Numbered from the stretch's first letter, positions 1-10,840 are shown. The stretch is DNA of 64,000 nucleotides from Enterobacteriaceae endosymbiont of Plateumaris sericea (GCF_012562605.1 NZ_CP046224.1:328691-392690); one strand, 5' to 3'. Program-made: numbers and translations. Notes: generated by a model not told the origin, from the letters alone.

Positions 1-793
1 TAAAATCTGTAGATCTTTCAGGTAAAAATTCTAATTGATTTTGAGTTCCATTTAACCATCCTTTTCCAAATAATCCTCCTGATCCAATAGCTATTTTAGA
101 TTGAATAATATGATATCCTGCTTTTAAAGGATCATTTTCAGGATGAAATAACATAAAAATTCTTTCTTTTTGATAATCATGAATAAATAAAAACCATAAT
201 ATAGGCATCATTATTAAAATTATTAATAAACTGTTAAAAATAATTTTCCATGATAAACCTGATAAAAATAAAATAAACAATCCAGAAATATCAATTAAAA
301 CAGCAGTTCCTAAATCAGGTTCATTAATTATAAGAATAGTAGGAATAATAATTAAAATAATTGTTTTAAAATATGTTTTTATTGAAATAGGATAAATATT
401 TTTACTTACTATCTTAGATATAACTAAAGGTATTACTATTTTTATTAGTTCTGATGGTTGAAATTTTATTAATCCTAAATCTAACCATCTTTGTGCTCCT
501 TTACTACTATATCCTGTTATATAAACAATAATTAATAAAAAAATACAAATATAATATAATATAAAAGCCCATTGTTTAAAAAATTTTGGGGGTATTTGAG
601 CAACTATTACCATTAAAATTAATCCTAATAATATTTGTATTAATTTATTTTTCAATATATAATCATTTGTTCCAGAAGCACTCCATGTAACTATAACACT
701 CATAAATAAAATTAATATAATACATATTAACATTATTAGATCTATATGTAATTTTGAAGTAAAAAAATTTTTTAATGATTTATTATTTTTCAT
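1..793 (-). CDS. rodA: RodA, SEDS-family peptidoglycan glycosyltransferase (partial, C-terminus off the left edge)
   Basis: My translation from the ATG at 793 gives about 264 residues open to the window edge; the E. coli protein is 370, so roughly the last 100 are missing. Several hydrophobic membrane segments are visible, along with RodA/FtsW-like stretches such as [24 protein letters not shown] and [10 protein letters not shown]. RodA polymerises glycan strands in the elongasome together with PBP2, which lies just upstream on the same strand (21 nt gap), the same mrdA-mrdB order as E. coli. Residues FLPERSTDF at the window edge are typical of the family. Identity is secure; completeness cannot be judged here. 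Confidence 0.93.
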   Translation of the reverse strand, partial: MKNNKSLKNFFTSKLHIDLIMLICIILILFMSVIVTWSASGTNDYILKNKLIQILLGLILMVIVAQIPPKFFKQWAFILYYICIFLLIIVYITGYSSKGAQRWLDLGLIKFQPSELIKIVIPLVISKIVSKNIYPISIKTYFKTIILIIIPTILIINEPDLGTAVLIDISGLFILFLSGLSWKIIFNSLLIILIMMPILWFLFIHDYQKERIFMLFHPENDPLKAGYHIIQSKIAIGSGGLFGKGWLNGTQNQLEFLPERSTDF

Positions 794-814
794 ATTTTTA
801 TATTTATAAATATA

Positions 815-2680
815 TTATTGTATTAGATAATCTTTCTCATGTAAAAAAATATAATTAAAAATTTTTCTCATAATATTTCCTATGAATAAGCCATTATTAT
901 TTTCAATAATAATTACAATAGCTATTTGTGGATTTTCATAAGGAGCAAAAGCTATTAAAAGTTTATGGTCTCTTAAATTTTCTTTTATTAAATGAATATT
1001 ACGTATATTTTTATTCCTTAAATTAAAAATTTGTGCTGTACCAGATTTAGCAGCTATTTTATATTTTGAAGATGCAAAACTTTTATAAACAGTACCATTA
1101 TGATGATTTGCTACTCCATACATCCCAATTTTTATTAAATACCAATATTTATAAGGAATATTATTAATTGAAGGATAATGTTTAAATTTAAAAGGATAAT
1201 ATTTATTATTTATTTTTATTTCTTTTAAAATATGAGGTTGTTTTACAATACCATTATTAATTAATATCATTAATGCTTTAATCATTTGTATTGGTGTAAC
1301 ATTCCAATAACTTTGTCCTATTCCTACAGATATAGTATCTCCTTGACGCCAAATATCTTGTATATGATTTAACTTCCATTTTTGTGTTGGTAAATTACCT
1401 GGTTTTTCATTAAATAAATCAATATCTGTTAGTTCTCCATAACCAAATTTTTTCATCCAATGATGTAATTTATTAATACCCATATTAAAAGCTATTTGAT
1501 AAAAAAAAGTATCAGCTGATTCTTCTAATGATTTAATAATATTTAAATAACCATGACCATTTTTTTTCCAATCTTTATAAGACGTATTATACTTAGGAAG
1601 TATCCACCATCCAGGATCAAAAATAATAGTATTTTCATCTATTAATTTTAATTTTAAAGCAGCTATAGATATATATGGTTTAACTGTTGATGCTGGAGGA
1701 TATATTCCTTGAATAACACGATTAATTAATGGTTTATTTTTATTATTTAATAAAATATTTAAATTTTTTTGAGTAATACCATTTATAAATAAATTTGGAT
1801 TAAAACTAGGAGTAGAAACCATAGCTAAAATACTACCATTTTTAGGATCACTAACAATAATAGCAGAACGTACATTATTAGGAATTAATGATGAAATATA
1901 TTTTTGTAATTTTATATCTATATTTAAAATAATATCATAACCTGAATATGGAAGTTTTTGAGAAATTTGACGTATAATATAACCTTTATTATTTACTTCT
2001 ATTTTTTTATATCCAGTAACTCCATGTAAAATATTTTCATAATATTTTTCAATACCTACTTTACCAATATTTTGAGTACCAAAATAATTATTTCTTATAT
2101 GTTGTTTTTTTAAATTTTGTAAATCTTCAATATTAATTGTTGATACATATCCAATAATATGAGCACATAACTTACTATAAGGATAAAATCTTTTTTGATA
2201 AGTTTTTAAAAAAAAAGTTGGAAATTTATATTTATTTAGAATAAATTTTGCTATTTCTATATCAGTTAAATCGTTTTTTAAAACTATTGGACGTAATCTA
2301 TTTTTTTTTAATTCTTTTATAAATAAATCAATATCATTATTTGATAAATGTATTATCGATTGTAATTCTATTATTTTTTTTATAATATTTTTCATTTTAA
2401 GAGGTATCATTATTAATTTATAATGAGTTTTATTCATAGCTAATATTATTCCATTTCTATCATAGATTAATCCTCTTATAGGTTCTAAAGGTAATAATTT
2501 AATATAATTATGTTTAGATTTTTTTTGATAAAAATTAAAATTTTTTATTTGTAAACTATATAAATTAAATAATAAAATAGATAAAAGGAATATAATAATT
2601 ATTAATGATATTATTATTCTTTTAAAAAAAATTTGAGATATTTGTGAGTTTTTTTGAAAATTTTTTAAATCTAATTTCAT
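815..2680 (-). CDS. mrdA: Penicillin-binding protein 2 (elongation-specific D,D-transpeptidase)
   Basis: 621 residues, against 633 in E. coli PBP2. One N-terminal membrane anchor lies at about residues 22-43, followed by the dimerisation region and the transpeptidase domain. The three active-site motifs are intact: S331-TVK, S388-A-D and K545-SGT. It crosslinks peptidoglycan during side-wall growth with RodA, encoded immediately downstream. A purine-rich RBS (AAGGA) precedes the ATG. In E. coli rlmH, rsfS and nadD separate this gene from holA; here all three are gone and the 66-nt spacer shows no remnant. Confidence 0.97.
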   Translation of the reverse strand: MKLDLKNFQKNSQISQIFFKRIIISLIIIIFLLSILLFNLYSLQIKNFNFYQKKSKHNYIKLLPLEPIRGLIYDRNGIILAMNKTHYKLIMIPLKMKNIIKKIIELQSIIHLSNNDIDLFIKELKKNRLRPIVLKNDLTDIEIAKFILNKYKFPTFFLKTYQKRFYPYSKLCAHIIGYVSTINIEDLQNLKKQHIRNNYFGTQNIGKVGIEKYYENILHGVTGYKKIEVNNKGYIIRQISQKLPYSGYDIILNIDIKLQKYISSLIPNNVRSAIIVSDPKNGSILAMVSTPSFNPNLFINGITQKNLNILLNNKNKPLINRVIQGIYPPASTVKPYISIAALKLKLIDENTIIFDPGWWILPKYNTSYKDWKKNGHGYLNIIKSLEESADTFFYQIAFNMGINKLHHWMKKFGYGELTDIDLFNEKPGNLPTQKWKLNHIQDIWRQGDTISVGIGQSYWNVTPIQMIKALMILINNGIVKQPHILKEIKINNKYYPFKFKHYPSINNIPYKYWYLIKIGMYGVANHHNGTVYKSFASSKYKIAAKSGTAQIFNLRNKNIRNIHLIKENLRDHKLLIAFAPYENPQIAIVIIIENNNGLFIGNIMRKIFNYIFLHEKDYLIQ

Positions 2681-2746
2681 TAGATAATTATTTCCTTAAT
2701 TGTTAATAAAAATTAATATTTTATATTTATAATTAGTAATTTTCTT

Positions 2747-3763
2747 TTATGAAATTAATAAAATTAATTTTTCTAAATCTATCCAAAAATATTTTTTTAT
2801 ATAATCATTAATTAAAAAACTTTTAATATTTATTTCTATTTCTAATAATAATTTAATTGATAAATATAATTTATTATGAGTAATTTTTTTTAATAAATTC
2901 GTTAAAATAATATATTTATTTTTAGGTATTAAAAATTTTTCTAATAATAAATTAAAATTACTCTTATTTATATTTCTTTTTAAGATTAAAAGTATAAAAA
3001 TATTATCTGTTATTTTATTTAATATTATAAAAGGATTTATTCCTTCATATTTCATTTTTGTTAATATATTAATACTATGTTGTTTTTCTTCTAATAATAT
3101 AGAATCAATTAAATCATAATATTTTATAAATAAAAAATTATTTGTAATATTTAAAATAATTTTTGAATCAATATTTTTTTCTTTAGGATATAATAAAGAT
3201 ATATCTTTAAGAGTCTGATATAAAAATGTCAAATTATCTTCATATAAATAACATAATAATTTACAATTATAATCATCTAACGATAAATTTAATTTTTTAA
3301 TTTCAAGGTTAGTCCAATGAATTAATTGTATATTATTTAATTTATTACATATAACTAACAGAAATAATTTATTGTTAATTATTTTAAAAATAAAATTTGA
3401 AGTAATAGCAATATCTGTATGAATTTCTAAAATTAATATAATATCAATATTAATAATTTTAAAAAAATAATTTATTTCTTTTTTAAATTTAATAAATATT
3501 TTTTTATCAAGAAAAATAAGATTAATTATTTTTTTTTTATAAAAAAAATTTTTTTCTAAAAAATGATTAAAAATTAAATTCCATTTAATTTTATTATCAA
3601 TAATTATAGAATTATATTCTATAAAATTTAATATTTTTATTTGATTTCGTAAATTAATAATAGTTTGTTTTATAAATAAAGGTTCATTACCAATTATTGT
3701 ATAACAATTATATTTATTTTTATAAATATTAACATTCGTATTTTTTATTAAAATTTGGTTCAT
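2747..3763 (-). CDS. holA: DNA polymerase III delta subunit (clamp loader)
   Basis: 338 residues (E. coli HolA 343). The sequence is heavily drifted towards Ile, Lys and Asn, so the call rests on length, on the pattern of an N-terminal domain followed by an all-helical C-terminus (KITDNIFILLILKRN, LLLEIEINIKSFL) and on position directly downstream of leuS, as in E. coli. Delta opens the beta clamp and works with DnaX, encoded at 50368-51483. The lptE gene that lies between leuS and holA in E. coli is absent; the 92-nt gap has no visible remnant. Confidence 0.85.
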   Translation of the reverse strand: MNQILIKNTNVNIYKNKYNCYTIIGNEPLFIKQTIINLRNQIKILNFIEYNSIIIDNKIKWNLIFNHFLEKNFFYKKKIINLIFLDKKIFIKFKKEINYFFKIINIDIILILEIHTDIAITSNFIFKIINNKLFLLVICNKLNNIQLIHWTNLEIKKLNLSLDDYNCKLLCYLYEDNLTFLYQTLKDISLLYPKEKNIDSKIILNITNNFLFIKYYDLIDSILLEEKQHSINILTKMKYEGINPFIILNKITDNIFILLILKRNINKSNFNLLLEKFLIPKNKYIILTNLLKKITHNKLYLSIKLLLEIEINIKSFLINDYIKKYFWIDLEKLILLIS

Positions 3764-3855
3764 AAAAAATATTATTTATATAATTATATTATATATTCAA
3801 TAATCATTAATTATAATGATAATATCATTAACAAAAAATATTTTAAAGATTTTTA

Positions 3856-6390
3856 TTATTCAGTAACTATATTAAATATCTTATTTGGTATATATATAGT
3901 TTTAATTATATTATAATTTAATATTAATTTTGATATTTTATCATTATTAAATATATATTTTTTAATATTATCTTTAGAATTTTTATAAATATACGGTATT
4001 TTTATTATATATTTTTTTTTTCCATTAAGTTGTACGATAATATTTAATAAATTTTTTATTTTTAATTTAGTATTAATAATTAAAGGCCAATTTTCATAAT
4101 CAATATTATTATTATTTCCCATGTATTTCCATAACACAAAACAAAAATGAGGTGTAAATGGATACAACATTTTAATAATAACTATTAATGCATTATGAAT
4201 GATAATATGATCTTTTGTATCAGAAATTTCATATTTAATAATTTTATTTGATAATAACATTATTGATGCTATTGCTGTATTAAAAACTTGTCTTCTTTCA
4301 ATATCATCTGAAACTTTAATTATTATTTTATTTATATAATTTTGTAATAATGTTTGTTTTATGTTCATTTGTGAATAAATTTTTTCTTTATTCATATTTT
4401 TTATATAACAATTAAATTTATTATGTTGATAAATAAATTTCCATATTTTTTTTAAAAATCTTGACATTCCTTTAATTCCAGATTCTTTCCATTCTAAAGA
4501 TAAAGTAGGTGGAGCAGCAAACATTATAAAAAGTCGTAAAACATCAGCACCATATTTTTTTATTATATTTTCTGGATCTACTCCATTATTTTTTGATTTA
4601 GACATTTTAATCATTCCATTATATACTAATTTCATACCTGTATTGTCTTCGACATCAAGAATATTATTATTTTTATCTCTTTTTTTTATAATAATATTTT
4701 CAGGTGATATCCAATGATATTTATTTTTTTTATCTATATAATAAAATGAATCAGCTAAAACCATTCCTTGACATAATAAATTTTTTACCGGTTCATCAGT
4801 ATCTAATAAATTAAAATCTCTCATTAATTTATGAAAAAATCTAAAATACATTAAATGCATAGTAGCATGTTCTATGCCACCTATATATTGATCAACAGGA
4901 AGCCAATATTTTACAGCAGATTTATTTAATATTGATTTATTATAATTAGGGCAGGTATATCTTGCATAATACCAAGAAGATTCTATAAAAGTATCAAAAG
5001 TATCTGTTTCTCTAATACCTTTTAAACCATTTAAATCATATTTAAACCAATCTAAATTATTATTAATTTTTTCACTATAAGTTTCTTTTTTATTTTGATT
5101 AAATATTTTATTAGGAAATGATATTGGTAAATCTTTTTCTGTTAAAGTAATAATTTTTTTATTATTTAATATAATTACAGGTATAGGTGTACCCCATAAC
5201 CTTTGTCTTGAAATACTCCAATCTTTTAAACGATAATATTTTTTTTTTTTTGCTATACCTTGTTTAATTAAATTATTAACAAATAATTGAATATTATTTT
5301 TATCAATTAAAAAATCTATATTTTTATCTAAAAATATAGGTATATTATATTTTTTAGCAAATATTAAATCTTCTTTATTATGAGTAGGTAATCCAATACT
5401 AACTTGAATATCATAATCATTATAAATTTTATTAACTATAAATATAGGAATTTTTTTTTTTGTTATTGTATTAATAGCAAACAATTCACTATTAATACAT
5501 AATTTTTCAACAGAATTTTTTTCTAAAAATAAATTAGATAATTTTATAAAATTATTAATTTTAGTATTTATATAAGAAAAATTTTTACATATAGGATGAT
5601 TAAATAATATTTTTATAAAGCAAATATCAGTAATATAATAAATATTTTTTATAAAAACTTTTATTTTATAATTACTATTAAAAATATAGAAATCTACTTC
5701 TAATCCTTCTATTTTACCTATCCAATTGATTTGCATGGTTTTAACTTTTTTAGGCCAACCATTTAATTTTTTTAATGAATTTAATAATTCTTCAGCATAA
5801 TTAGTTATTTTAAGAAACCACTGAGAAATAGATTTTTTTGTTACAATACTATTACATCTCCAACAACAATTATTATGAACTTGTTCGTTTGCTAATACAG
5901 TTTGATCAATTGGACACCAATTTACAGATGAAATTTTTTTATAAACTAATCCATGATTATATAATTTTAAAAAAAACCATTGTTCCCAACGATAATAATT
6001 AGGATCACAAGTAGTTATTTCTCTATTCCAATCAAAACTAAAACCTAATAATTTTAATTGTTTTTTCATATAACTAATATTATTTTTAGTCCATATATTA
6101 GGTTTTACATTATTATTTATTGCTGCTATTTCAGCAGGTAATCCAAAAGCATCCCAACCAATAGGATGTAAAACATTTTTACCTAACATACGTTGATATC
6201 TAGCAATTACATCTCCAATAGTATAATTACGTACATGTCCCATATGTAATTTTCCTGAAGGATAAGGTAACATAGAAAGACAATAAAATTTTTTTTTATT
6301 TTTATCTTCAGTAACTTGAAATGTTTTATTTATTTCCCATTCTTTTTGTACATATGATTCTATTTCTTTAGGTAAATATTCTTTTTTCAT
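3856..6390 (-). CDS. leuS: Leucyl-tRNA synthetase with a degenerate editing (CP1) site
   Basis: 844 residues (E. coli 860). The class I synthetic core is intact: the HIGH-type HMGH at 49-52, the WCP and CWRC segments near 158-179, DWSISRQRLWG near 390-400 and KMSKS at 595-599. The CP1 insertion is present in length, but its editing signatures are not. The family TTRPDT motif falls at 247-252 and reads IKNIYY. The GTGAVMAVPGHD region reads DIQVSIGLPTHN at 327-338, with Asn338 in place of the first conserved Asp; the second (Asp341) remains. Leucylation is therefore expected to work, while hydrolysis of mischarged tRNA is doubtful. It is followed by holA. Confidence 0.97.
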   Translation of the reverse strand: MKKEYLPKEIESYVQKEWEINKTFQVTEDKNKKKFYCLSMLPYPSGKLHMGHVRNYTIGDVIARYQRMLGKNVLHPIGWDAFGLPAEIAAINNNVKPNIWTKNNISYMKKQLKLLGFSFDWNREITTCDPNYYRWEQWFFLKLYNHGLVYKKISSVNWCPIDQTVLANEQVHNNCCWRCNSIVTKKSISQWFLKITNYAEELLNSLKKLNGWPKKVKTMQINWIGKIEGLEVDFYIFNSNYKIKVFIKNIYYITDICFIKILFNHPICKNFSYINTKINNFIKLSNLFLEKNSVEKLCINSELFAINTITKKKIPIFIVNKIYNDYDIQVSIGLPTHNKEDLIFAKKYNIPIFLDKNIDFLIDKNNIQLFVNNLIKQGIAKKKKYYRLKDWSISRQRLWGTPIPVIILNNKKIITLTEKDLPISFPNKIFNQNKKETYSEKINNNLDWFKYDLNGLKGIRETDTFDTFIESSWYYARYTCPNYNKSILNKSAVKYWLPVDQYIGGIEHATMHLMYFRFFHKLMRDFNLLDTDEPVKNLLCQGMVLADSFYYIDKKNKYHWISPENIIIKKRDKNNNILDVEDNTGMKLVYNGMIKMSKSKNNGVDPENIIKKYGADVLRLFIMFAAPPTLSLEWKESGIKGMSRFLKKIWKFIYQHNKFNCYIKNMNKEKIYSQMNIKQTLLQNYINKIIIKVSDDIERRQVFNTAIASIMLLSNKIIKYEISDTKDHIIIHNALIVIIKMLYPFTPHFCFVLWKYMGNNNNIDYENWPLIINTKLKIKNLLNIIVQLNGKKKYIIKIPYIYKNSKDNIKKYIFNNDKISKLILNYNIIKTIYIPNKIFNIVTE

Positions 6391-6771
6391 ATTTATATAT
6401 ACTTTTTATTTTTTTCTGCATAAAATTAATAATATTATTTATATTAGAATATAATATTTAAATAGTATTTATTATTTTAATATATATTTTTTAATTAAAA
6501 TAATATTTATTTTATTTTTAAAACTTTGAAATTATTTAAAGAATACTTTTATTTAAATTATTTCGTTATATTAAATCTTAATAAATTTCTAATTAATTTT
6601 ATTTTTTTTCATATCTATAAATAACAAACATTAACAAAATTATAATAAATTATAAACAATAAATTATTAATAATTTTAATTTAAAATAAAATTATAATAG
6701 AAATTATATTTATCAAATATAAAAATTATTTTTTTAAATTTAAATTAAATATATATTTTATATAAATATAA
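6391..6771. other. Non-coding gap between leuS and ybeY
   Basis: About 380 bp of nearly pure A/T sequence. In E. coli several genes (lnt, corC and transporter genes among them) lie between these two loci. I checked the minus strand, the strand of both neighbours, for remnants; stop codons are dense and nothing recognisable remains. It presumably holds the ybeY-side end of an old deletion and any leuS promoter, but no motif stands out from the background composition. Confidence 0.6.
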
Positions 6772-7224
6772 TTAACTATAAGGATTAGAATATCCAAGTA
6801 AATTAAGTAATTTAATTTCTTCTAATTGCATTATTTTTTTTTCATTATCATAAAAATGATCAAATTTTAATAAATGTAAACTTGAATGTACAATCATATG
6901 AGCCCAGTATTCTTCTATTTTTTTATTATATATACAAGCTTCATATTCAATAATTTCTTTACATACAATAATATCTCCTAAAAGAAATTTTTTAGATAAA
7001 TAATCTTCATAAGGAAAACATAAAACATTAGTTGTTTTATTAATATTTAAAAATTTTATATTAAGTTTTCGTATTATATTTTTTTCTACAATACAAATAT
7101 TTATTATAAATTTTTTTTTATAACTATAAAAAATAGTATTTAACCAATTATATAAATTATTTTTTAAAGGTAAATTATTATTATTTTTACAATAATTATT
7201 ATAATTTAATGTAATTTTTTTCAT
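6772..7224 (-). CDS. ybeY: Endoribonuclease YbeY (16S rRNA maturation and ribosome quality control)
   Basis: 150 residues (E. coli 155). The metal-binding signature with three His is present as HSSLHLLKFDH near residues 113-123, preceded by the family stretches TTNVLCFPYE and LLGDIIVC. The second motif position is Ser rather than the usual Gly, and the Gly before the last Asp-His is replaced; the three His are kept. It lies 70 nt downstream of miaB. The ybeZ ATPase gene that separates the two in E. coli has been lost without a visible trace. YbeY is near-universal in bacteria, including reduced ones. Confidence 0.93.
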   Translation of the reverse strand: MKKITLNYNNYCKNNNNLPLKNNLYNWLNTIFYSYKKKFIINICIVEKNIIRKLNIKFLNINKTTNVLCFPYEDYLSKKFLLGDIIVCKEIIEYEACIYNKKIEEYWAHMIVHSSLHLLKFDHFYDNEKKIMQLEEIKLLNLLGYSNPYS

Positions 7225-7294
7225 GTATTATTTATTAATAAATTTTAATTTAAAATTATCAATTTAAAATTATAAAAATAATTTTAAATTAATA

Positions 7295-8641
7295 TTAATT
7301 ATTATCACTTACAGAAATAAATTTACCATGTAAAGAATATAAATAAAAAGCAGTAATTTTTATATTAACTAATTTTCCAATATAATTATATTTATTTTGA
7401 AAAAAAACAACTCTATTATTTTCTGTTCTTCCAAAAAAAAATTGTTTATTTTGAGGAGATATTCCTTCTACTAAAATAGTTTGTATAGTATTTAACATTT
7501 TTTTACTAAATTTTATTGTTTGTTGTTTAATATAATATTGTAATATATATAATCTTTGTTTTTTTTCATATTCACTAATATTATTATTATTTAATCTGTT
7601 TGCAGGAGTTCCAGGTCTAGGAGAATATATAAAACTAAAACTCATATCAAAATCAATATCTAATATTAATGAAATAGTTTTATAAAAATCATTTTTTGTT
7701 TCTCCTGGAAAACCAACAATAAAATCTGAACTAATTTGAATATTTGGTCTAATATTTCTTAATTTATTTATGATATTTTTATATTCAATAATATTGTATC
7801 TTCTTTTCATTAATGATAAAATTTTATTAGAACCACTTTGTACAGGTAAATGAATAAAACTAACTAATTGAGGTATTTTTTTATATGTTTCAATTAATTC
7901 TTCTGAAAAATTTTGTGGATGACTAGTAGTAAATCTAATTCTTTTAATATTTTTAATTTTAGAAATCATTTTTAATAATACTGAAAAATTATAAATGTTT
8001 CCTTGTAAATCTACATATTTATAAGCATTAACATTTTGTCCTAATAAATGAATTTCTTTAACTCCTTGTATAGTTAAAGTTTTTATTTCAGAAATAATAT
8101 CTTGATAAGGTCTACTTATTTCTTTTCCTCTTGTATATGGTACAATACAATAAGTACAGTATTTATTACAACCTTCTATTATAGTAATAAATTCACTAAT
8201 ATTTTTTTTTTGTGGTAATGGAAAATAATTAAATTTTTCTATTTTTGGAAAACTAATATCAATTAAATATTTTTTAAATTTAAGAACTTTATTAATCATC
8301 ATAGGAATTCTATGTAAAGTTTGTGGTCCAAAAATAATATCTACATGATTAGCTCTATTTAATATTTTTTTACCTTCTTGTACTGCAACACATCCTCCAA
8401 CACCAATAATAATATTAGGATTCAATTTTTTTAAGTTCTTCCATCTACCTAATTGATGAAATAATTTTTCTTGTGCTTTTTCTCTGATAGAACATGTATT
8501 TAATATAATAATATTAGCATTTTCTATAGAATTTGTAATTTTACAATTTAATTCTAATTTCATTAAATCGGCTATCTTAGATGAATCATATTCATTCATT
8601 TGACAGCCCCAAGTTTTAATATATAATTTATTATTTAACAT
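7295..8641 (-). CDS. miaB: tRNA-2-methylthio-N6-isopentenyladenosine synthase MiaB
   Basis: 448 residues (E. coli 474). This is a radical-SAM methylthiotransferase acting on A37 of tRNAs that read UNN codons. The N-terminal cluster cysteines are C13, C50 and C84, and the radical-SAM triad is C158, C162 and C165 in CNKYCTYC. The C-terminal TRAM domain (about 380-445) is present. Its substrate, i6A37, needs MiaA, which is not in this window. It is followed on the minus strand by ybeY, as in E. coli after loss of ybeZ. Confidence 0.97.
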   Translation of the reverse strand: MLNNKLYIKTWGCQMNEYDSSKIADLMKLELNCKITNSIENANIIILNTCSIREKAQEKLFHQLGRWKNLKKLNPNIIIGVGGCVAVQEGKKILNRANHVDIIFGPQTLHRIPMMINKVLKFKKYLIDISFPKIEKFNYFPLPQKKNISEFITIIEGCNKYCTYCIVPYTRGKEISRPYQDIISEIKTLTIQGVKEIHLLGQNVNAYKYVDLQGNIYNFSVLLKMISKIKNIKRIRFTTSHPQNFSEELIETYKKIPQLVSFIHLPVQSGSNKILSLMKRRYNIIEYKNIINKLRNIRPNIQISSDFIVGFPGETKNDFYKTISLILDIDFDMSFSFIYSPRPGTPANRLNNNNISEYEKKQRLYILQYYIKQQTIKFSKKMLNTIQTILVEGISPQNKQFFFGRTENNRVVFFQNKYNYIGKLVNIKITAFYLYSLHGKFISVSDNN

Positions 8642-8722
8642 AATAATCTACTATTAAATTTATTAAATATAAATATTATAAATAATATAATATATTTTAT
8701 AAATATTAGTTAAAATATAACT

Positions 8723-8794
8723 CTGGGGTACCTGGATTTGAACCAGGGATGCCGGTATCAAAAACCGGTGCCTTAACCTCTTGGCTATACCCCA
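8723..8794 (-). tRNA. tRNA-Gln (anticodon TTG)
   Basis: A 72-nt cloverleaf on the minus strand with a 7-bp acceptor stem (TGGGGTA/TACCCCA), a 5-bp anticodon stem (ACCGG/CCGGT) and loop TTTTGAT containing anticodon TTG, which reads CAA and by wobble CAG. The discriminator is G, as in E. coli tRNA-Gln. CCA is not encoded. It is third in the metT-leuW-gln order retained from E. coli, next to glnS, whose product charges it. Confidence 0.96.
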
Positions 8795-8823
8795 AAATTT
8801 TTATATGTAAAATAAAAAATATT

Positions 8824-8906
8824 TGCGGAAGACGAGATTTGAACTCGTATATTATAACAATGCCAGAACCTAAATCTGGTGCGTCTTCCAATTCCGCCAC
8901 TTCCGC
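8824..8906 (-). tRNA. leuW: tRNA-Leu (anticodon TAG)
   Basis: An 83-nt class II tRNA on the minus strand with acceptor GCGGAAG/CTTCCGC, anticodon stem CCAGA/TCTGG, loop TTTAGGT and anticodon TAG for CUA/CUN codons. It has a long variable arm and discriminator A. CCA is not encoded. It lies between tRNA-Met and tRNA-Gln exactly as leuW does in E. coli. Confidence 0.96.
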
Positions 8907-8921
8907 TTAGTAGTTTGTTTA

Positions 8922-8995
8922 TAGCTACGATGGGAATCGAACCCATGACCTCAGCGTTATGAGTGCTGTGCTCTAACCATCTGAGCTACGTAGCT
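8922..8995 (-). tRNA. metT: Elongator tRNA-Met (anticodon CAT)
   Basis: A 74-nt cloverleaf with acceptor AGCTACG/CGTAGCT, anticodon stem CAGCA/CGCTG (one A-C mismatch) and anticodon CAT. It lacks the three consecutive G-C pairs and the C1-A72 mismatch of the initiator found at 24354-24430, so it is the elongator. Discriminator A; CCA not encoded. It is first in the three-tRNA cluster. Anticodon CAT could also denote a lysidine-modified tRNA-Ile, but the body and context match E. coli metT. Confidence 0.92.
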
Positions 8996-9105
8996 AAAAT
9001 TTATTTTTATAACACATATATTAATATATTATGTAAATATAAAATTAGAACGTCAACTAATTTATTATCTAAAATTAATATTTTTATTAATTATATTATA
9101 AAAAA

Positions 9106-10779
9106 ATGGTATATAAATCAATGTATAAAAAAAATAATACTTATAAAAATAATTTTATTTATCAAATTATTAATAATGATTTAAAAAATAAAAAATATAA
9201 TTTAATATATACAAGATTTCCACCTGAACCTAATGGTTATTTACATATTGGACATATTAAATCTATATTTCTTAATTTTAAAATAGCAAAAGATTTTAAT
9301 GGTAAATGTAATTTAAGAATTGATGATACTAATCCTATTAAAGAAAATATTGAATATATAAAATCTATAAAAAAAGATTTAATTTGGTTAGGTTTTAAAT
9401 GGTCTAATAATATTAAATATTCATCAGATTATTTTTATCAGTTATATCAATATGCTTTAGAATTAATTAATAAAGGCTTAGCATATGTTGACGAATTAAA
9501 TATAGAAGAAATTCGTAATTATAGAGGTACTTTATTAATTCCTGGTAAAAATAGTCCATATCGAAATCGGAGTATACAAGAAAATTTAAAATTATTTGAA
9601 AAAATGAAATTAGGTGAATTTCCTGAAGGAAGTGTATCTTTAAGAGCAAAAATAAATATGCAATCTAAAATTATTCTTTTACGAGATCCAGTTTTATATA
9701 GGATAAAATTTGTAAAACATCATCAAACAGGAAATAAATGGTGTATATACCCTATGTATGATTTTGCTCATTGTATTGCAGATGCTATTGAAGGAATTAC
9801 ACATTCTTTATGTACATTAGAATTTCAGGATAATAGAGCATTGTATAATTGGATACTCAAAAATATAAGTATAAATCATTATCCAAAACAATATGAATTT
9901 TCTAGATTAAATATAGAATATTCTGTATTATCTAAAAGAAAAATGAATCTATTAGTTAATAATAAAATTGTAAATGGATGGGATGATCCTAGAATGTTAA
10001 CAATTTCAGGATTACGAAGAAGAGGTTATTCTGCATCATCTTTAAAAGAATTTTGTTCTCGTATAGGTGTTACAAAACAAAATAATATGATAGAAATGGT
10101 ATCTTTAGAATCATGTATTAGAGATGAATTAAATAAAAACGCTCATAGAATAATGGCTATATTAAAACCTTTAAAAGTAATTATTACAAATTTTCCTATT
10201 ACAAAAAAAAAAATTAAAATTATTGCTCCTAATCATCCCCATAATAATACTATGGGATTTAGAGATATTTTTTTTACTAAAGAAATATATATAGATGAAT
10301 TAGATTTTATTGAAAATGACATAGAAAATAATAAAAAACTTACTTTAGGAAAAGAAATACGTTTAAGATATTCTTTTGTAATTAAAGCAGAAAAGATTTT
10401 AAAAAATAGTAAAGGAAAAATTATTTGTGTATATTGTACTTATGACTCTAATACCTTAGGTAAAAAATTAAGTAAAAACAGAAATGTAAAAGGAGTTATT
10501 CATTGGATATCAATTTCTCACTCTATTCCTGCTGTTTTTCGTATATATAATAATTTATTTACAAAAAAAAATATTGATAATATTGATAATATTTTTTCTT
10601 TTTTAAATAAAAAATCATTATTAATATATAATGGTTTTATTGAAAAAAATATTCTAGAAAAAAAAAATAAATCTTTTCAATTTGAAAGAGAAGGTTATTT
10701 TTGTTTAGATAAAATAGATTCTAATAAACAAATGTTATTTTTTAATCAAATAACATCATTAAAAACAAATGTTAAATAA
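9106..10779 (+). CDS. glnS: Glutaminyl-tRNA synthetase
   Basis: 557 residues from the first ATG (E. coli 554). A class I synthetase with [12 protein letters not shown] at about 39-50 and the KMSKS counterpart LSKRK at about 275-279. A second ATG at 9121 aligns slightly better with the E. coli N-terminus, and neither has a clear Shine-Dalgarno, so the start is open by five codons. The beta-barrel anticodon-binding domain is complete to the C-terminus ([12 protein letters not shown]). It is divergent from the tRNA cluster that contains its own substrate, as in E. coli, with intervening genes removed. Confidence 0.97.
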   Translation: MVYKSMYKKNNTYKNNFIYQIINNDLKNKKYNLIYTRFPPEPNGYLHIGHIKSIFLNFKIAKDFNGKCNLRIDDTNPIKENIEYIKSIKKDLIWLGFKWSNNIKYSSDYFYQLYQYALELINKGLAYVDELNIEEIRNYRGTLLIPGKNSPYRNRSIQENLKLFEKMKLGEFPEGSVSLRAKINMQSKIILLRDPVLYRIKFVKHHQTGNKWCIYPMYDFAHCIADAIEGITHSLCTLEFQDNRALYNWILKNISINHYPKQYEFSRLNIEYSVLSKRKMNLLVNNKIVNGWDDPRMLTISGLRRRGYSASSLKEFCSRIGVTKQNNMIEMVSLESCIRDELNKNAHRIMAILKPLKVIITNFPITKKKIKIIAPNHPHNNTMGFRDIFFTKEIYIDELDFIENDIENNKKLTLGKEIRLRYSFVIKAEKILKNSKGKIICVYCTYDSNTLGKKLSKNRNVKGVIHWISISHSIPAVFRIYNNLFTKKNIDNIDNIFSFLNKKSLLIYNGFIEKNILEKKNKSFQFEREGYFCLDKIDSNKQMLFFNQITSLKTNVK

Positions 10780-10793
10780 TTATAATTTTTAAA

Positions 10794-10828
10794 AAAATCA
10801 ATTATATATAAATAATATAATTGATTTT
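10794..10828. terminator. Bidirectional hairpin between convergent glnS and fldA
   Basis: A perfect 14-bp inverted repeat (arms 10794-10807 and 10815-10828, stem AAAATCAATTATAT) with a 7-nt loop fills the 61-nt gap between two converging genes. A-rich and T-rich flanks on both sides make it plausible as a two-way terminator, although the stem has only two G-C pairs. Confidence 0.55.
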
Positions 10829-10840
10829 CTTATAAAAAAA

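Noticed and set aside
8706-8900. 64-codon open frame across tRNA-Gln and tRNA-Leu
   Set aside because: It is the translation of two tRNA genes; both cloverleaves are complete.
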